Assembly (NCBI RefSeq): GCF_001704415.2
Contig: NC_030811.1
Coordinates: 5,428,501-5,492,500, forward strand
Origin: Capra hircus
Taxonomy: Eukaryota > Chordata > Mammalia > Artiodactyla > Bovidae
DNA length: 64,000 nucleotides
Direction: 5' to 3'
Within the stretch, counting starts at the first letter, position 1; each line of letters starts with the position of its first letter. Both the position numbers and the translations under genes were made by a program. Under the pieces are notes generated by a model. That model did not search any database. It worked only from the letters and a program-made list of their open reading frames with translations, and was not told where the DNA came from. This document shows, in pieces, positions 42,947 to 54,961 of the stretch.

Positions 42947-44220
42947 CTGCCCCTGTGTTATTCTTTCTATCAGTCTGTCCATCGCCCCATCTAAGTTTCT
43001 GTGTATCTCTCCTTCCTCTCTCTAGCATCTGCACTCTTCCACCTGCCGTTGAGAAGAGAGACTCTTGGCTGCTGATGGTAGAACAAAGGCAGAGTGGCTC
43101 TGGCTCCCAGATAAAGATGAGTGTCCAGACAGGCCCCCAGCCTGCGTAACCGGTGGTGGTCCAGCCCCTTAGACCTCAGTGCACTGTTGCTTGACTCTGC
43201 CCTTCAGTGGCTTGATGCATTTTGGGCGCCCTGAACACAGGCTCTTATAGGGCCCAGAGCGTGATACAGGGACGGGAGGAGGCAGAGGAGCCAATAATGG
43301 AGGCCCCAGAACTGTTCTGTGGCTCCTGGGTTTATGAACGAGGCCTGGATGTCTCTCTGCAGCTTGCAGGGTGTGAGCTAGACTGACTGCGGTGGGGGGA
43401 GGGGGGCTTCATGTAGCACGTTGGCTGAATGCACAGTTACGCACAGTCCAGCTCTGGGCCTGTGCGGGGGCGGGGACAGGTAGGCAGAGGATGGATATAG
43501 GGGTACCCTTCCTTGAAGATTCCGCCCTACAGACTATGCACGGACCTCCGTGGTCCGGCTCACCTAGTGACCTAAGCTGAGCACGAAACACGTGGATTTG
43601 CAGAATCACACATCCAGTGACTCACAGGCTGGATTCCGTCTCATCTTCTTGTCCCCACTTTACAGCTTGTCCCCAGCTGAGAACAGGGCATCCCCCATCC
43701 CATGGTTGGTGACCCTATCGTCAAATCTAGCCTCTGCTGCCCTGGGCCCGCTCTTTCCTAGCACCTGTCTGTGGAGGGTTCAAGATCCTTGTGTAAACCG
43801 GGCTCTGAGCACTGCCTCGTGGCCTCATGACAAATGTGATCACTGAAATCCAGGGTCATTATTGCACCAAAAGGACACTAGTCCCGAGGTTTCAGCAGCA
43901 GCAGCAGCAGCAGCAGCAGCCCCGCACATGTGTGTTCAATGTTGTCTTTCCACACATCATAAACTTGATCCTGTTCTCAGCGCTTCACGGGTATCTTTCC
44001 CTGCCTGTTTCCTCCTCCAGTAAAAATCTAGCAAAGCTGTCTTCTATTACTGATCTGCCCCCAGGGGTTTCCCTTTTGACCCAAGTCTGACTCCAGAAAA
44101 ACTGGAAGCACGTCTTAACTTGCTAAGGGCTTTTCACCTGCTCAGACTTCATTTTCTTTAACTTCAGCGCATCAGCTTGTGTCTTCTGAAACCATCCAGA
44201 CACGTAAATGTGCTCTTTGA
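42947..44220. other. Intronic DNA with a CAG tract
   Basis: Mostly unrecognised; includes the CAG microsatellite listed separately. Confidence 0.45.
43893..43920 (+). repeat. (CAG)9 trinucleotide repeat
   Basis: Nine uninterrupted CAG units plus one base, in the sense direction of PRKAG2 but intronic, so not translated from the PRKAG2 transcript. Confidence 0.98.
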
Positions 44221-44234
44221 TGATGCTGTTTCTT

Positions 44235-44493
44235 TTTTTTGTTTTTTTGATGTTCATTAATTTGGCTGCCTCGAATCTTCGTTGCGGCATGTGGGATCTC
44301 GGTTGCAGCAGGCAGGGTCTTTTGATGTGGGGCACAGACTCCAATTGTGGCCCGGGGCCTCAGTCATTGTCATCTCTTGGGTTTAGTTGCCCCAAGGCAT
44401 GTGGGATCCTCCTTCCCTGAGCAGGGATCAAACGTGCAACCCCTGAGTTGAAAGGCAGATTCTTAAACCACTTGGCCACTAGAGAAGCCCAGG
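44235..44493 (-). mobile_element. CHR SINE, long form, reverse, with perfect target-site duplication
   Basis: Reversed CHR (aatttggctgcctcgaatct, gggtttagttgccccaaggc, gccactagagaagccc) between TGATGCTGTTTCTT copies at 44221-44234 and 44494-44507. Confidence 0.94.
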
Positions 44494-44507
44494 TGATGCT
44501 GTTTCTT

Positions 44508-45555
44508 GACTGTTTTTCTTCTGCTTTTCCCGTCTTGATATATTCAGCTCACTGCCAGCGATGTCTGTTTCTGGGCACTATTTCACTATTATGGGGTTAC
44601 TCAGGTCACCCAACAGGCCACAGACCCTGGAAGAGCTGGGTTAGAATCTGGCTTTCCTTCCCCATCCTCCCCCACCCACTACGCCCGCTCTGACCCAGAA
44701 CAGTGGGTATCATCACACGTGAACGCCTGTGACTCCCACCTCTTTCCGGACAGTGGCCAAGCCCATCTTGATATCCCCGGACAGCAAACCAAATGTCAGC
44801 CTGTGGTCAAAGGCTTTAGGATAAGGGACAGACAGTGGCCGATGCAGTGCTGAGCACCCGAGGTGAAGACGTCCTTCATTTGCTTGGTCAGTCAACCATG
44901 ACCTTGCTGTTAGATGGCGGGGGAGCCACAGGGGAGAGAGAGCCCGGCGTCGGAACGGTTAACCCCAATCTCGCTCATCTCTTTCTTCCTCTGCCTGCTT
45001 TGAAAATGATTTGATCCGCATCCTTCCCTTCCTGTTGACAGGAAGCCCTTCTCTGCCAGCTCACGGCTTGTCACACGCCCATCAGATATCATCCGGGCTT
45101 TGGGGCCTCATGCCAGAGCCTCTGTGTGTTGATATACTCTGACCTGGCAGCGAAGTCGCTGATGAGTGGACAACAAAGACCACTTTGCTCTGGGTCACCC
45201 CAGGGGTCCAGCCTTTTTTCCAGGCGGCTGAGGCCAGGTCCTAGCTGTGGGAGCCGTGCAGCCCTGCCCACCTTCTGCGGGGACCCGGCGGGGGCTCAGT
45301 GCAGAGCTGGGCAGGTGGCCCTGGGGTCCTCACTGGTGCTTGGGGCGGGGGACAGGAGGAAGGATATGACAGGGCTGGAATTTTAGGATGGGGGGCCAGC
45401 TTCTCATTTTGAAGGAAATGGGGAGCTAGGTTGCTGGGAGCGTGTTTACAGCTGGGCTCCTGTAGAGCTGGAACTGGGAAACCCGTGAGCCCATTTCTGT
45501 CTGTTTCACAGGTCCTGTGTTAGGCGTTGAGGATACAGAGCTGAACGGGATCATG
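44508..45555. other. Intronic DNA, nothing recognised
   Basis: No repeat or exon recognised with confidence. Confidence 0.45.
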
Positions 45556-46125
45556 GCTGACTTGTGTCTCCCGAAAGATGCTGTAATCCTAACCTCTGGT
45601 AGTGGTGACTGTGACCTGATTTGGAAGTAGGGTCTCTGCAAATAGAATGGCCAAGTTAAGCTGAGATCAGTACGACTGGTGTCCTTATAAAAAAGAGGGA
45701 AACGTGGATACAGAGGGGCTTGCCCAGGTGGTGCTAGTGGTCAAGCAGGAGACATAAGAGAGGCAGGTTCGACCCCTGGGTCGGGAAGATCCCCTGGAGA
45801 AGGAAATGGCAACCCACTCCAGCGTTCTTGCCTGGGATAATCCCGTGGACGGAGGAGCCTGGCGGGCTACGGTCCATAGGGTCGCAAGGAGTCGGACACG
45901 ACTGAAGCGACTTACACATGGATGCATGGACACAGAAGGAAGATCATGGGAAGACAAGGCAGAGGCTACAGAGGTGCTGTCATAAGCCAAGGATCCCTGG
46001 GGCTACCAGGGACTGAAGGAGCAAGGGAGGGCCCTCCCCTGGGGTTCCGAGGGGGTGTGGCCCTGCCCACACCTTGATTTCAGGCTCTGGCCTCCGGAAC
46101 TGAGAGAGAGTTTCTGTAGTTTTAA
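45556..46125 (+). mobile_element. MLT1-type MaLR LTR, split by a SINE
   Basis: Old solo-LTR-like sequence in sense: taatcctaacctctggtagt, gtgacctgatttggaagtag, actggtgtccttataaaaaa, then after the SINE gaagatcatgggaagacaag, gtcataagccaaggatccc, cacaccttgatttcaggctc and tccggaactgagagag. This is the order expected of MLT1. No internal retroviral genes are present. Confidence 0.8.
45718..45918 (+). mobile_element. Bov-tA SINE nested in the MLT1 LTR
   Basis: From ggcttgcccaggtggtgcta to gagtcggacacgactgaagc. A deletion in the head joins gtggtcaag directly to caggagac. Confidence 0.93.
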
Positions 46126-46137
46126 ATGCACATTGTT

Positions 46138-46325
46138 TGGGGATTTCTCTGGTGGTCCAGTGGTTGAGTTTGCCTTCCAATACAGGGGTGTGGGTGCCAT
46201 CCCTGGTTGGAGAGGTAAGCTCCCACAAGCCTCATGGCTGAAAAACCAAAACATAAAACAAACAGTATTGTAATAAATTCAGTAAAGACTTTAAAAGTGG
46301 TCCACATCCAAAAAAAAGCACCTTT
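46138..46325 (+). mobile_element. CHR-type SINE
   Basis: Head gatttctctggtggtccagt, degenerate box B, ccacaagcctcatggctg, and tail aaattcagtaaagacttt then gtggtccacatcc. Same subtype as 2400-2596. Confidence 0.88.
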
Positions 46326-47224
46326 TTAAAAAAAGTTAAATAGGCTTTAAAAAAGATACCCACCGTTTGTTTGTGGTGCATTATGGGACCCTAGGGCCTC
46401 ACCCAGCAGGGTCCCTGCCTTCACAGCACTGTTGGGGTCAGTGGTCATTGTGTGGTCATCCCCGGACAGTCTTGTCCACAGGAGATTGTATAATGAGCAC
46501 CCCGAGGCGCTTTCTTTCTCCTAGCAATTCGGATGGTCCTCGATGGGTAGTTCCATTTGTTATCAATGTTACTGACAATCAGATACCCTCTGGGACGACA
46601 CGTTGTCATCAGATTTAGCAATACTGATGGAGCCCTTGCCCAGGATGTCAAGCGTGTGCTTGTGTATAAGCTGACTCTCTTCATCCCTGAAATAACCCTG
46701 TGAAATACTATAATCATCATTATCAGTATTATTATCCTTATCACAGAGAAAGCAGATGAGGCTGTCCACAGCACCCGCCTGTTCTAGTACAACCTGCCAA
46801 GAAAGCTCTGTTGTGTTTAACTTGAGTTTTTGATGTCCCCGCTTTGGTCTGCCCCCGCCCCACACTGATGCCCATGAGTGGTCCAGGCAGCCTGGGGTGG
46901 GAGGCAAGACTGCCAGGCAGGACAGACACCAGCCCCAGGATGGGCACAGGGAAAATGAAAGATCTGGTCCGCCTTCCACGGGTTTGCCCTTGGGGTTGAC
47001 CAGGTGTTTATTTGCTCCGTTTTACAGAAGGGCTTTGAAGCCTGTGATTTACCCATCTCATCTCGAAAATAAATAACCTGCCATTTATAATTTCATAGAT
47101 CTTATTTTGTAGTTCTTTTTCATTTTGTCTTTTTCTTTTAAATAACTGAATATTAGGATAAACAGCAAAGCAGGAATCAAGACATTGTGTGCTGGGCGTT
47201 CTGTCAAACGGCTGCAGGGCTTCT
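46326..47224. other. Intronic DNA, possible reversed MIR
   Basis: At about 46660-46765 the sequence (gaaataaccctgtgaaatac, tattattatccttatcac) resembles a reversed MIR tail. The rest is unrecognised. Confidence 0.4.
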
Positions 47225-47335
47225 TACCAAGTTACCAAACATTTACCAAAAGCCCTCTGTGTGCCAGGCACTGGGCAGGGCTAAGAGTCAAACTATAACC
47301 AGGACGGGCTCACCCCCACCTCACAGGCTTAGCGC
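47225..47335 (-). mobile_element. L2 3' end fragment, antisense
   Basis: The inverted L2 terminus is suggested by aaacatttaccaaaagccct then ctgtgtgccaggcactgggc. Confidence 0.5.
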
Positions 47336-47374
47336 CTACATGGGGTGCTCTGGGCACAAGTCCCCACACAGGTT

Positions 47375-47440
47375 CACGTTTGCTACCAAATACCCCAAAT
47401 CACAGTGGCTTAAAACAGCAAACATTTATCCTTCTCAAAC
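47375..47440. mobile_element. Fragment of the same old repeat as 3291-3770
   Basis: Reads tttgctaccaaatacccc then cagtggcttaaaacagcaaa and catttatcc, the start of that family in the same orientation. Confidence 0.5.
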
Positions 47441-47535
47441 ATATATAAATATGATAATTAATAATGTATGCAAGAATCTTAATCTTATTACTATATATTT
47501 ATATACTATATGTTGTACAGATATAATTACATAAT

Positions 47536-47738
47536 GTGAAAAGTGAAAGTGAAAGTCGCTCGGTCGTGGCCGACTCTTTGTGACCCCATGGACTATATAG
47601 TCTGTGGAATTCTCCAGGACAGAATACTGGAGTGGGTAGCCTTTCCCTTCTCCAGGGGATCTTCCCAACCCAAGGATCAAACCCAGGTCTCCCACGTTGC
47701 AGGTGGATTCTTTACCAGCTGAGGCACCAGGAAAGCCC
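47536..47738 (-). mobile_element. Bov-tA SINE, reverse, with perfect target-site duplication
   Basis: Lies between AATTACATAAT copies at 47525-47535 and 47739-47749 in very AT-rich DNA. Well preserved, including the reversed tail gtgaaaagtgaaagtgaaag. Confidence 0.95.
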
Positions 47739-47852
47739 AATTACATAATTGAATTATAATTATGTGTAATATAGAATAACATATTGCACATATCATACAT
47801 TATAACTATTAAATATTACTTTATAATATACTTATTACTATATTAAGATCTT

Positions 47853-48063
47853 AAAGTGTTAGTTGCTCAATCTTGTCCAACTCTTTGTGACCCCCATGGA
47901 CTGTCTTCTGCCAGGCTCCTCTGTCCATGGAATTCTCCGGGCAAGAATACTGGAGTAGGTTGCCATTTCCTCCTGCAGGGGATCTTCCCGACCCAGGGAT
48001 TGAACTCAGCTCTCCTGCATGGCAGGCAGATTTTTTTAATTGCATGAGCCACCAGGGAAGCCC
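47853..48063 (-). mobile_element. Bov-tA SINE, reverse, with target-site duplication
   Basis: Lies between AAGATCTT copies at 47845-47852 and 48064-48071. It is the second reverse Bov-tA within about 320 bp, in the same AT-rich region. Confidence 0.93.
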
Positions 48064-48071
48064 AAGATCTT

Positions 48072-49110
48072 TAAACAGGTTGATGTGTAATAGTATTATT
48101 GTTTAATACCATATTATTAACTGTACAATTGCTAGATAGTATTAATGATACTCTGTGTCATACATACTACAAAGAGGATTGCAGTCTAGGGTCTGCACGT
48201 GGCTTGGGCGCCAGGATCGTATGGAAACTGCTTCATCCTGAGGACAAGTGAGCACTCAGGGGCTATGAGCGAGGGTGAGGAGCCCAGGTCCTCTGGAGGC
48301 TGGTATTTGATAGCCGCCCCCCCACCCCAGCCTGCTTTCATCACTAAGGAGAGGTGAGCCTCTGGGGAGCTGCTTTGCCCTTGGGAAGAGGCCAGTGCCA
48401 GGAGAGCGGAGAGGTAGCTTTTCGCCACTCTTCTTTGCTCATTAGGTGTATTTTGAGATTTCTGAAATGACCTTGGAGCTCAGGTAATAGAATATTCTCG
48501 GCTCCAAGACAGAGGGAAATGCCTGGGCGGCAGTATCCACCTGGGTTAGAGGGGGAGCCGGGTGGCGAGACTACCCCACCAGGCATGGAAGTGGTCCGGA
48601 GCCTGCGTGGTGACCCCGGAGTAGAGAGGACAGATCACTGCTGCGGACCACAGAGGAGGCAGGCTCCAGGGTCCCATGATGGGCCACGGTGGCAAAGCAG
48701 GCAGCGAAACTCGGGTTTTTTCCTGGAGGAATGTCAGGAAGAGAGGAAGCCCTCCGGGCAGCTGGGCGACTCATGGCACAGGTGAGGGTGGGGGGTGCTT
48801 CTGGGGAGCCCGGTCCCAACTGCCTGGCCTGCGTGGAGCTCTGCAGGGGTGTCTGCACCTCGGGGTAGACAGAAAACGTTTTCAAAGCAGCTCTGTTTTG
48901 CGCTGGCTCGAGTCGGGGCTGCGGGCAGGGGTGAGCGACCGTAGAATCCTTTCAGCGCAGACCCAGGCTCCAGGCTTGCGCTGCTGTCTGCTCTCCTTCT
49001 CTGGACGTGGTGACCTCAGTTTTCAGGGAAGGCTGAGAGCACAGCTCCGGAGGCTGGGTGTGTGGGGACTGCATTTATGATGGTAATAAAATATGAAGAA
49101 AGAAGGAAGA
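48072..49110. other. Intronic DNA, nothing recognised
   Basis: No repeat or exon recognised. Overlapping frames on both strands are not convincing. Confidence 0.45.
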
Positions 49111-49117
49111 AAGAAAG

Positions 49118-49327
49118 CGCCAACTCATGTCCGACTCTCGCGATCGCATGAACTGTAGCCTGCCAGGCTCCTCCGTCCATGGGATTCTCCAGGCCAGAAT
49201 ACTGGAGTGGGTTGCCATTTCCTCCTCCAGGGGATCCTCCCGACCCAGGAATTGAACCCAGGTATTGAACCCAGGTCTCCCGCATGGCAGGCAGATGCTT
49301 TATTGGCTGAGCTACGTGGGAAGTCCC
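49118..49327 (-). mobile_element. Bov-tA SINE, reverse, with internal 13-bp duplication
   Basis: From actcatgtccgactctcgcg to gagctacgtgggaagtccc. The block attgaacccaggt is tandemly repeated twice (about 49250-49276), a local slippage event. Confidence 0.92.
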
Positions 49328-49353
49328 AGTAGAATACGAGTTAAAGTCAAATG

Positions 49354-49655
49354 GAGGCATCCCTGGTGGTCCAGTGGTAAAGAATCCACCTGCCAACGCA
49401 GGGGACCACGGGTTCGATCCCTGGTCTGGAAAGATTCCACGTGCCGCGGAGCAACTAAGCCTGTGCACTGCAGCAACTGAGCCTGCGCCCTAGAGTCCGG
49501 GAGCCCCAGCCGCTGACGTCCACGCCCTGGAACCCGTGAGAAGCCCGCGCGTTGCAGTGAAGAGCAGCCCCCCCACTTTCTGCAAGTAGAGAAAGCCCGG
49601 GTGCCGCAGTGAAAATCCAGCACAGCCAGAAATAAAATAATAAACCTTTATAAAA
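49354..49655 (+). mobile_element. CHR SINE, long form
   Basis: Near-full-length, from gaggcatccctggtggtcca to cagccagaaataaaataata. AAATGGA occurs at both ends (about 49349-49355 and 49660-49666), consistent with a short target duplication. Confidence 0.92.
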
Positions 49656-50750
49656 GCGAAATGGACATTTTGGGTTATGTTCCTTGTTGCATGGTGAGCT
49701 GCCTCTCAGTGATGTCTGTGACCTTCACCTAAAACTTGTCCTCAGCCAGCGCACCTCTGCTGCTTCTCGCTTTGGTCCTTCCATGGCAGGGGAAGGAAAG
49801 AAAGCCGATGGGGCAGAGGGAGAAGCTGGACGCTGGAGCCGTCACAGCGGGCTTCAGCTGAGCCCCCTGGGGATGGCCCTTAAGGGTGGTCCAGGGTCGG
49901 GGCCACGTGGGGGCCAGACCCTTGTCTCCTTAGCTGGACCGCGTGCTCCTTTGAGAGCGGCACGCACCTGCGCCTTCGTCTCCCAGCCCCAAGGAAACAC
50001 TTCGCCCAGGGACACCTCTTCCTTGATGTTGGTGATGAGAAACTGCAGATGCCAAACAGCGAAGCCAGAAGGCTGCTGGGAATGGGTGGTGGGCGCAGAT
50101 ACGAGCCCGGCAAGCTCCACTTGGGGGTTGGGACACCCCTTGGGGGCTCCCGGAGTCTCTCCCACCTCCCCCCACCGCCCCCAGAGGAATCGCTGGCCCC
50201 AGAGGGTGTGTGCTCCCCTGGGTTGGACTGCGACAGCCTTGGAGAAGGTGCTGAGCAGCTGGCCTGCTGGGGTGAACGTGTGTCTGTCCTCATCCCCTGG
50301 GCACGCAGCGCTGAGGCTCACCCGGGGATTTTGTGCTTTGATTCCAGAGTGTGTGGAGGGCCTTCGGGGCCCCTTGGGCTGCAGGTGGGGTCGGGGGGCT
50401 GGGCGCCCCCAGCTCATCCCCGGGCGAGGTGGGATCAGGGGTCTGTGGCTGTGGCCTTGGGTGCCGTGGGTCCCTCTCGGGTGAAGTCTGTCTGTGCTTC
50501 TGCCTGTCACCTCCGCTGTTGCAGGCGTGGGCTGGAACCCTCTGTGGGAAGGCGGGGAGGAGACGTGCTGGCGATAGGAGCCCGGGGGCAGGGGCAGGGG
50601 CGGGGTGAGAGGGCTGGGGCTGGGATGGAGGAGCCCGGGGGGCGCAGGCAGGAGGTGGAATGGGGGAGGAGAGTGGGTTTCTGCAAGTTCTGGTTATGCT
50701 CTGTCACAGAGAAGGAAGGTGAGATGCTTTTTCAGCCTGTTTTTGTTGTG
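49656..50750. other. GC-rich intronic DNA
   Basis: Several long frames on both strands (49684-50762) with no recognised domain and mutual conflict. I do not call a gene. Confidence 0.45.
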
Positions 50751-50796
50751 GTTGTTTTTTAAAATTTTTTTCAGAGTATGTTGTCTTAGTCCCTCA

Positions 50797-50968
50797 GTTC
50801 AGTCGCTCAGTCATGTCCGACTCTTTGCCACCCCGTGGACTGCAGCACGCCAGGCCTCCCTGTCCATCACCAACTCCCGGAGTTTACCGAAACTCATGTC
50901 CATTGAGTCGGTGATGCCATCCAACCATCTCATCCTCTGTCGTCCCCTTCTCCTCCCACCTTCAATCT
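50797..50968 (-). mobile_element. BovB 3' end, reverse, short
   Basis: From ctcagttcagtcgctcagtc to cctcccaccttcaatcttt, then directly into L1 sequence. Inserted in the L1 3' UTR. Confidence 0.93.
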
Positions 50969-51119
50969 TTGTCCCTGCTGTATAGCAAAGTAAATCAGCT
51001 ATACGTATACATGTATCCCCTCTGTTTTTGGATTTCCTTCCCATTTAGGTCATCACAGAGCATTGATTGAGTTTCCTGAGCTACCCAGTAGGTTCTCATT
51101 AGTTACCTACTTTTTATGT

Positions 51120-51406
51120 CAGGTCAGTTCAGTTCAGTTCAGTCGCTCAGTCGTGTTCAACTCTTTTCAAACCCATGAATCGCGGCACGCCAGGCCTCCC
51201 TGTCCATTACCAGCTCCCGGAGCTTGCTCAAACTCATGTCCATCGAGTCGGTGATGCCATCCAGCCATCTCATCCTCTGTTGTCCCCTTCTCCTCCTGCC
51301 TCCAATCTTTTCCCAGCATCAGGGTCTTGTCCAAGGAGTCAGCTCTTCACATCAGGTGGCCAGAGTACTGGAGTTTCCGTTTCAGCATCAGTCCTTCCAG
51401 TGAATG
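51120..51406 (-). mobile_element. BovB 3' end, reverse, with perfect target-site duplication
   Basis: Lies between TTTTATGT copies at 51112-51119 and 51407-51414. Removing it restores continuous L1 sequence. It is the second BovB piece in the same L1. Confidence 0.94.
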
Positions 51407-51635
51407 TTTTATGTAGCAGTGTGTATATGTCGATCCCAGTCTCCCAGCTCATCCCACCCCTCTTTCCCCTCTTGGTGTCCGTGTGTTTGTTCTCTACGTC
51501 TGTGTCTCTCTTTCTGCTTTGCAGATAGCCTCCTCGGTCATACAGAGTGAATTAAGTCAGAAAGAGAGAAAAGCAGATATCGTAGAGTAATGCATATATG
51601 TGGAACCTAGAAAAGTGGTTCAGATGAGCCTGTTG

Positions 51636-52917
51636 GCCCGTTTTTCTGCCTCCTGGTTCCACGGGCCTCTCCTAGAGCTGCTGGACGTGCCGGCCTCTGC
51701 CTCCTGCCTCCCTCTTGAGGCTGGGGTCTCCTCCCAGGCTGTGCGTTGATAGCTCTTCTTTAGGGAGGGGTGAAAGCATCTGATGGGGGAGATGGAGCCT
51801 CCCCTGGGGCTGGCAGGGCCCTCCAGGGGCTAGCATCCTGTGATTTTGTGATGCCTGGGGACACTGCAGGTGCCTGACCACCGAGTGCCCCTCCCAGCCC
51901 TCAATGCCAACAGCAGGGCTGGGGCCCACCGTGGGAAGAGTCTTGGGCCACGTGACAGACGGGGACATTCCAGCCCCGACCCCGACGTGGAGAGTCCTGT
52001 AAGCCCAGAGTCCCCTCTGCTACACGAGACGGCCGCTGTCTAAGCAGGCGTGTCACTCACACGTGCTGAACCCTGGACCGAGGAGGGGGTGTGTATGCAT
52101 TCCTGGCGGGTCAGCCCACTGTCCTCACCCGGAGCTGAGGGGGTTCGGACCCCAAGGAGCCCAGAGGTTGCTTCACCAGGTGGCATCTTTCTCCCGTGAT
52201 CCGAGACGGAGTCTGCCAGCGGGAGGCTGGCACCTCTCACAGATCCGCGCAGCAAAAGGTCGACAGCGTGGTCCCTGAACAAGAGGGCTCATGGGTTTGG
52301 GGACGTGGGTCCACTCAGCTGGTTAGTGGCTGAGCCAGTGTGGCAGAGAGGAAGTGCCAAGTGTCACAGACCCTCAGCTTCTGCCCGAGCGAGGCCAGCT
52401 CCGGGCTGGCCGCCCTTCTGGGCACGAAGCTGGCGTGCCCCCGGGGTCACCCGCTTCCTGTCCCAGGGCCTCGCCCCGCGAGCCCTGCCAGCAGCTCGGG
52501 CGAAGATCCGGAGGAGGGCTTGGCTCCACCTTCAAGGTCAAGGTCGCAGTTCGTTTCCCCTTGTTTTCTTTTCCTTGTCTCCAAGGGGAGCCAGTGGCTT
52601 CACACCTGCTCCACATGCAGCCCTTCCCAGGGAGTGGCTGGAGGCCTAGATGGCGGTGGTCTTGGTCTTGCTGGGGGGCCCCCCTCACCCACCCTCCAAT
52701 TCAGCTCAGTTCAGGACCAGCTTTGTCCCCGGGTCCTGAGTGAGCGCTCGCTGGTGCCGAGGGAAGTCTGTGCAGAGGTGCAGCAACCCTGCCCCCCGCA
52801 GCGTCCTCCTCACCCTGCTGTAAGCCTCGGGGCCAGCTTTTCCCGAATCTGTTCCGTGACCGACGTGAGAGATGCTGGCCAGCGTCTGGCCCCTCCTCAG
52901 AGCACGCCGGTTCTCTG
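51636..52917. other. Intronic DNA with a CpG-rich patch
   Basis: Unrecognised sequence. About 52380-52520 is CpG-rich relative to its surroundings. No exon called. Confidence 0.45.
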
Positions 52918-52927
52918 AGCTTTCTGA

Positions 52928-53213
52928 GGCCTGTCGCTTGATCGTGTCCCACTCTTTGCGACCCCATGGACTGCAGCACGCCAGGCTTTCCTGTCCATCA
53001 CAATCTCCTGGAGCTCGCTCAAACTCATGTCCATCAAGTCGGCGATGCCATCCAACCATCTCATCCTCTGTCGTCCCCTTCTCCTCCTGCCCTCAATCTT
53101 TCCCAGCATCAGGGTCTTTTCTAATGAGTCGACTCTTTGCATCAGGTGGCCAAAGCATTGGAGCTTCAGCTTCAGCATCAGTCCTTCCATTGAGTATCCA
53201 GGGTTGATTTCCT
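52928..53213 (-). mobile_element. BovB 3' end, reverse
   Basis: From gcctgtcgcttgatcgtgtc to cagggttgatttcct. Similar but not identical AGCTTTCTGA and AGCTTCTGA flank it, a possible degraded target duplication. Confidence 0.92.
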
Positions 53214-53222
53214 CAGCTTCTG

Positions 53223-54961
53223 AAAACTCCCCTGGACTGGCGGGGGCCAGCAGGGAGAAGGGGGCATTGGATCTGCCATTTGTGCCCCAGTCTTGCAGGA
53301 AGAGGGGTCCTTGAGGGAGATGGAGGCTGGGCTCCTCTCGCACTCCCTCAGGTTCTTTGGGGGGAATTTCTGTTCCATTAGCTGTTTCTCAAAGCACCCA
53401 GAGTGTCCCCTACCGCAACACTCCCTAAACAGCATTCTGGCTTCTACCAACGCACCTTTGGTTTTGTAGGTCAAAGCAAACCCATCTCACCTTTAGAAAA
53501 CTCTGAAGTTGCAGGACTTCCAGCAGCATCCAAAAGGAATTACAACATCGCTTTGCCTCCAGTCGGTGTTGTTGTGGTCCAGGAGCACCGAGGAGGCAGG
53601 ACTTTGGTGTCTCTATCTCCGCTTTCCCCCACACTCACAGGAAAGAAAAGGGCAGAAGAGGAGGGGAGGGGTCATTTAGAATCTGAGTTGGGAGAGACGT
53701 GGCTTTTTCAGTGTCCCCCGAGGACCACCTGGTCCAGTCCTGAGAAAGCATCATTAAAATACCTAGACTTTGAAATGGCAGGAGGCGCCCAGGCACCTGT
53801 CCACACAACTGTCACACCACCCCCATCTTTCTTGAAGCTACAAGCAAGCGTCAGCTTCAACCGCCTGTTCACCATGTGTCCTGTGTTGGGCTCCTGGGTG
53901 AGCGGACTCGGGTGGAGGTGTGCACTGGGGGTGTTGATCACACACAGGGGAGCTTTGGGGTCGACTCCTGGGGAGGGAAGGAGGCAGGGTGAGACAGGGG
54001 AGGGGCAGAGCCGTCCCTCAGTCCGCACCCCTAGCTGGTGCTGGGCCGGTCAGTCATGCACCCAATGAGGGCGGTGGGCCTTGGGCAAGGCAAACCTTGA
54101 AAGAAGTCCTGCCAGCAGCCGGGAATGAGCCCCTCACCCCTGAAGAGGGGCCCCGGAGGAGCACCCAGCACACCAGACCCTCCTTGGAACGGCCACGGCG
54201 CCACCTGCTGCACTTCGTCTCTTCCATCCCTTCTGGCCCAGGGACGAGAAACAGAGGTTGGGGTGGTTCTGAAGGTGGAAGAAGGCGCTGTGCCCACCTC
54301 CACGGCCCCATGGAGATGGCACCTGGTCCATGTGATGCTCAAGGTCAGCCTGGACGGGGAAGGAACAGTGGCTCATACAGACAGCCGATGGTCACTTAGG
54401 TAGCCTGCCGGGGCGCCCCACCTGTGAGGCAAGGCTGCTGATGTTCCCGTTCTCAGGTGGGGAAATCTTTGCAGCAGGGACCAGCCTCCCAAGCCCAGGC
54501 CATCTGGCACCCGAGTCCCCAGGCTGAACGGCCATGCCCCACAGCCAGCTGACGCCGGGAGCCAAAGCAGGCCCTGAGGACTTGGACGGCAGGGACGGGG
54601 GTGTTTACCTCCAGCCTCTGACAGGCGGATTGTGGACACACAAGTCTTGACCACAGCTGCCCCGTGATGGGCGGACCCCCAGCGTGGAGCTCTGGGGACC
54701 TCGGTGGTCTGCAGGGAGCCAGCGATGAGAGACGAAGGATCCTGAATGTCACCGGGCAAGGGAGATGACTTTTCCCTCCTCCCGTGGACGTGCCTGTGAC
54801 ACCCCTCTGCCCAGGCTAGGCCCTGACTTTCTTACCCTCACAGCCTCTGCTTCTGACCTCCCCTCATCCTCAGCACACGCTCTTTCACAGCCATCATCAT
54901 TCTTTGGCTCATTGAGACTTGCTGGGGCTTTGGGGTTTTTTTTGCCGCCCCCCCTCCCCCC
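53223..54961. other. Intronic DNA, nothing recognised
   Basis: Long frames such as 53403-54068 have no recognisable domains. No repeat called. Confidence 0.45.

Larger units (their letters stand above)
50752..51635 (-). mobile_element. L1 3' UTR, antisense, with 5' inversion and two BovB insertions
   Basis: Pieces 50752-50796, 50969-51119 and 51407-51528 read as antisense artiodactyl L1 3' end (cagctatacgtatacatgta, ggatttccttcccatttagg, agtgtgtatatgtcgatccc, tctgctttgcagata). From about 51529 the next L1 segment appears in the opposite orientation (cggtcatacagagtgaatta, tatatgtggaacctagaaaa), the signature of twin priming. Two reverse BovB fragments interrupt it. Confidence 0.78.

Noticed and set aside
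45556..46125. Endogenous retrovirus provirus
   Set aside because: Only old MLT1-type LTR sequence is present, here and at 62785-63540. No gag, pol or env remnants lie near, and the two are separate single LTRs rather than a pair flanking an internal region.
49684..50762. Frames of 266, 218 and 237 codons in GC-rich intron
   Set aside because: Mutually overlapping frames on both strands with low-complexity content; no evidence of a gene.
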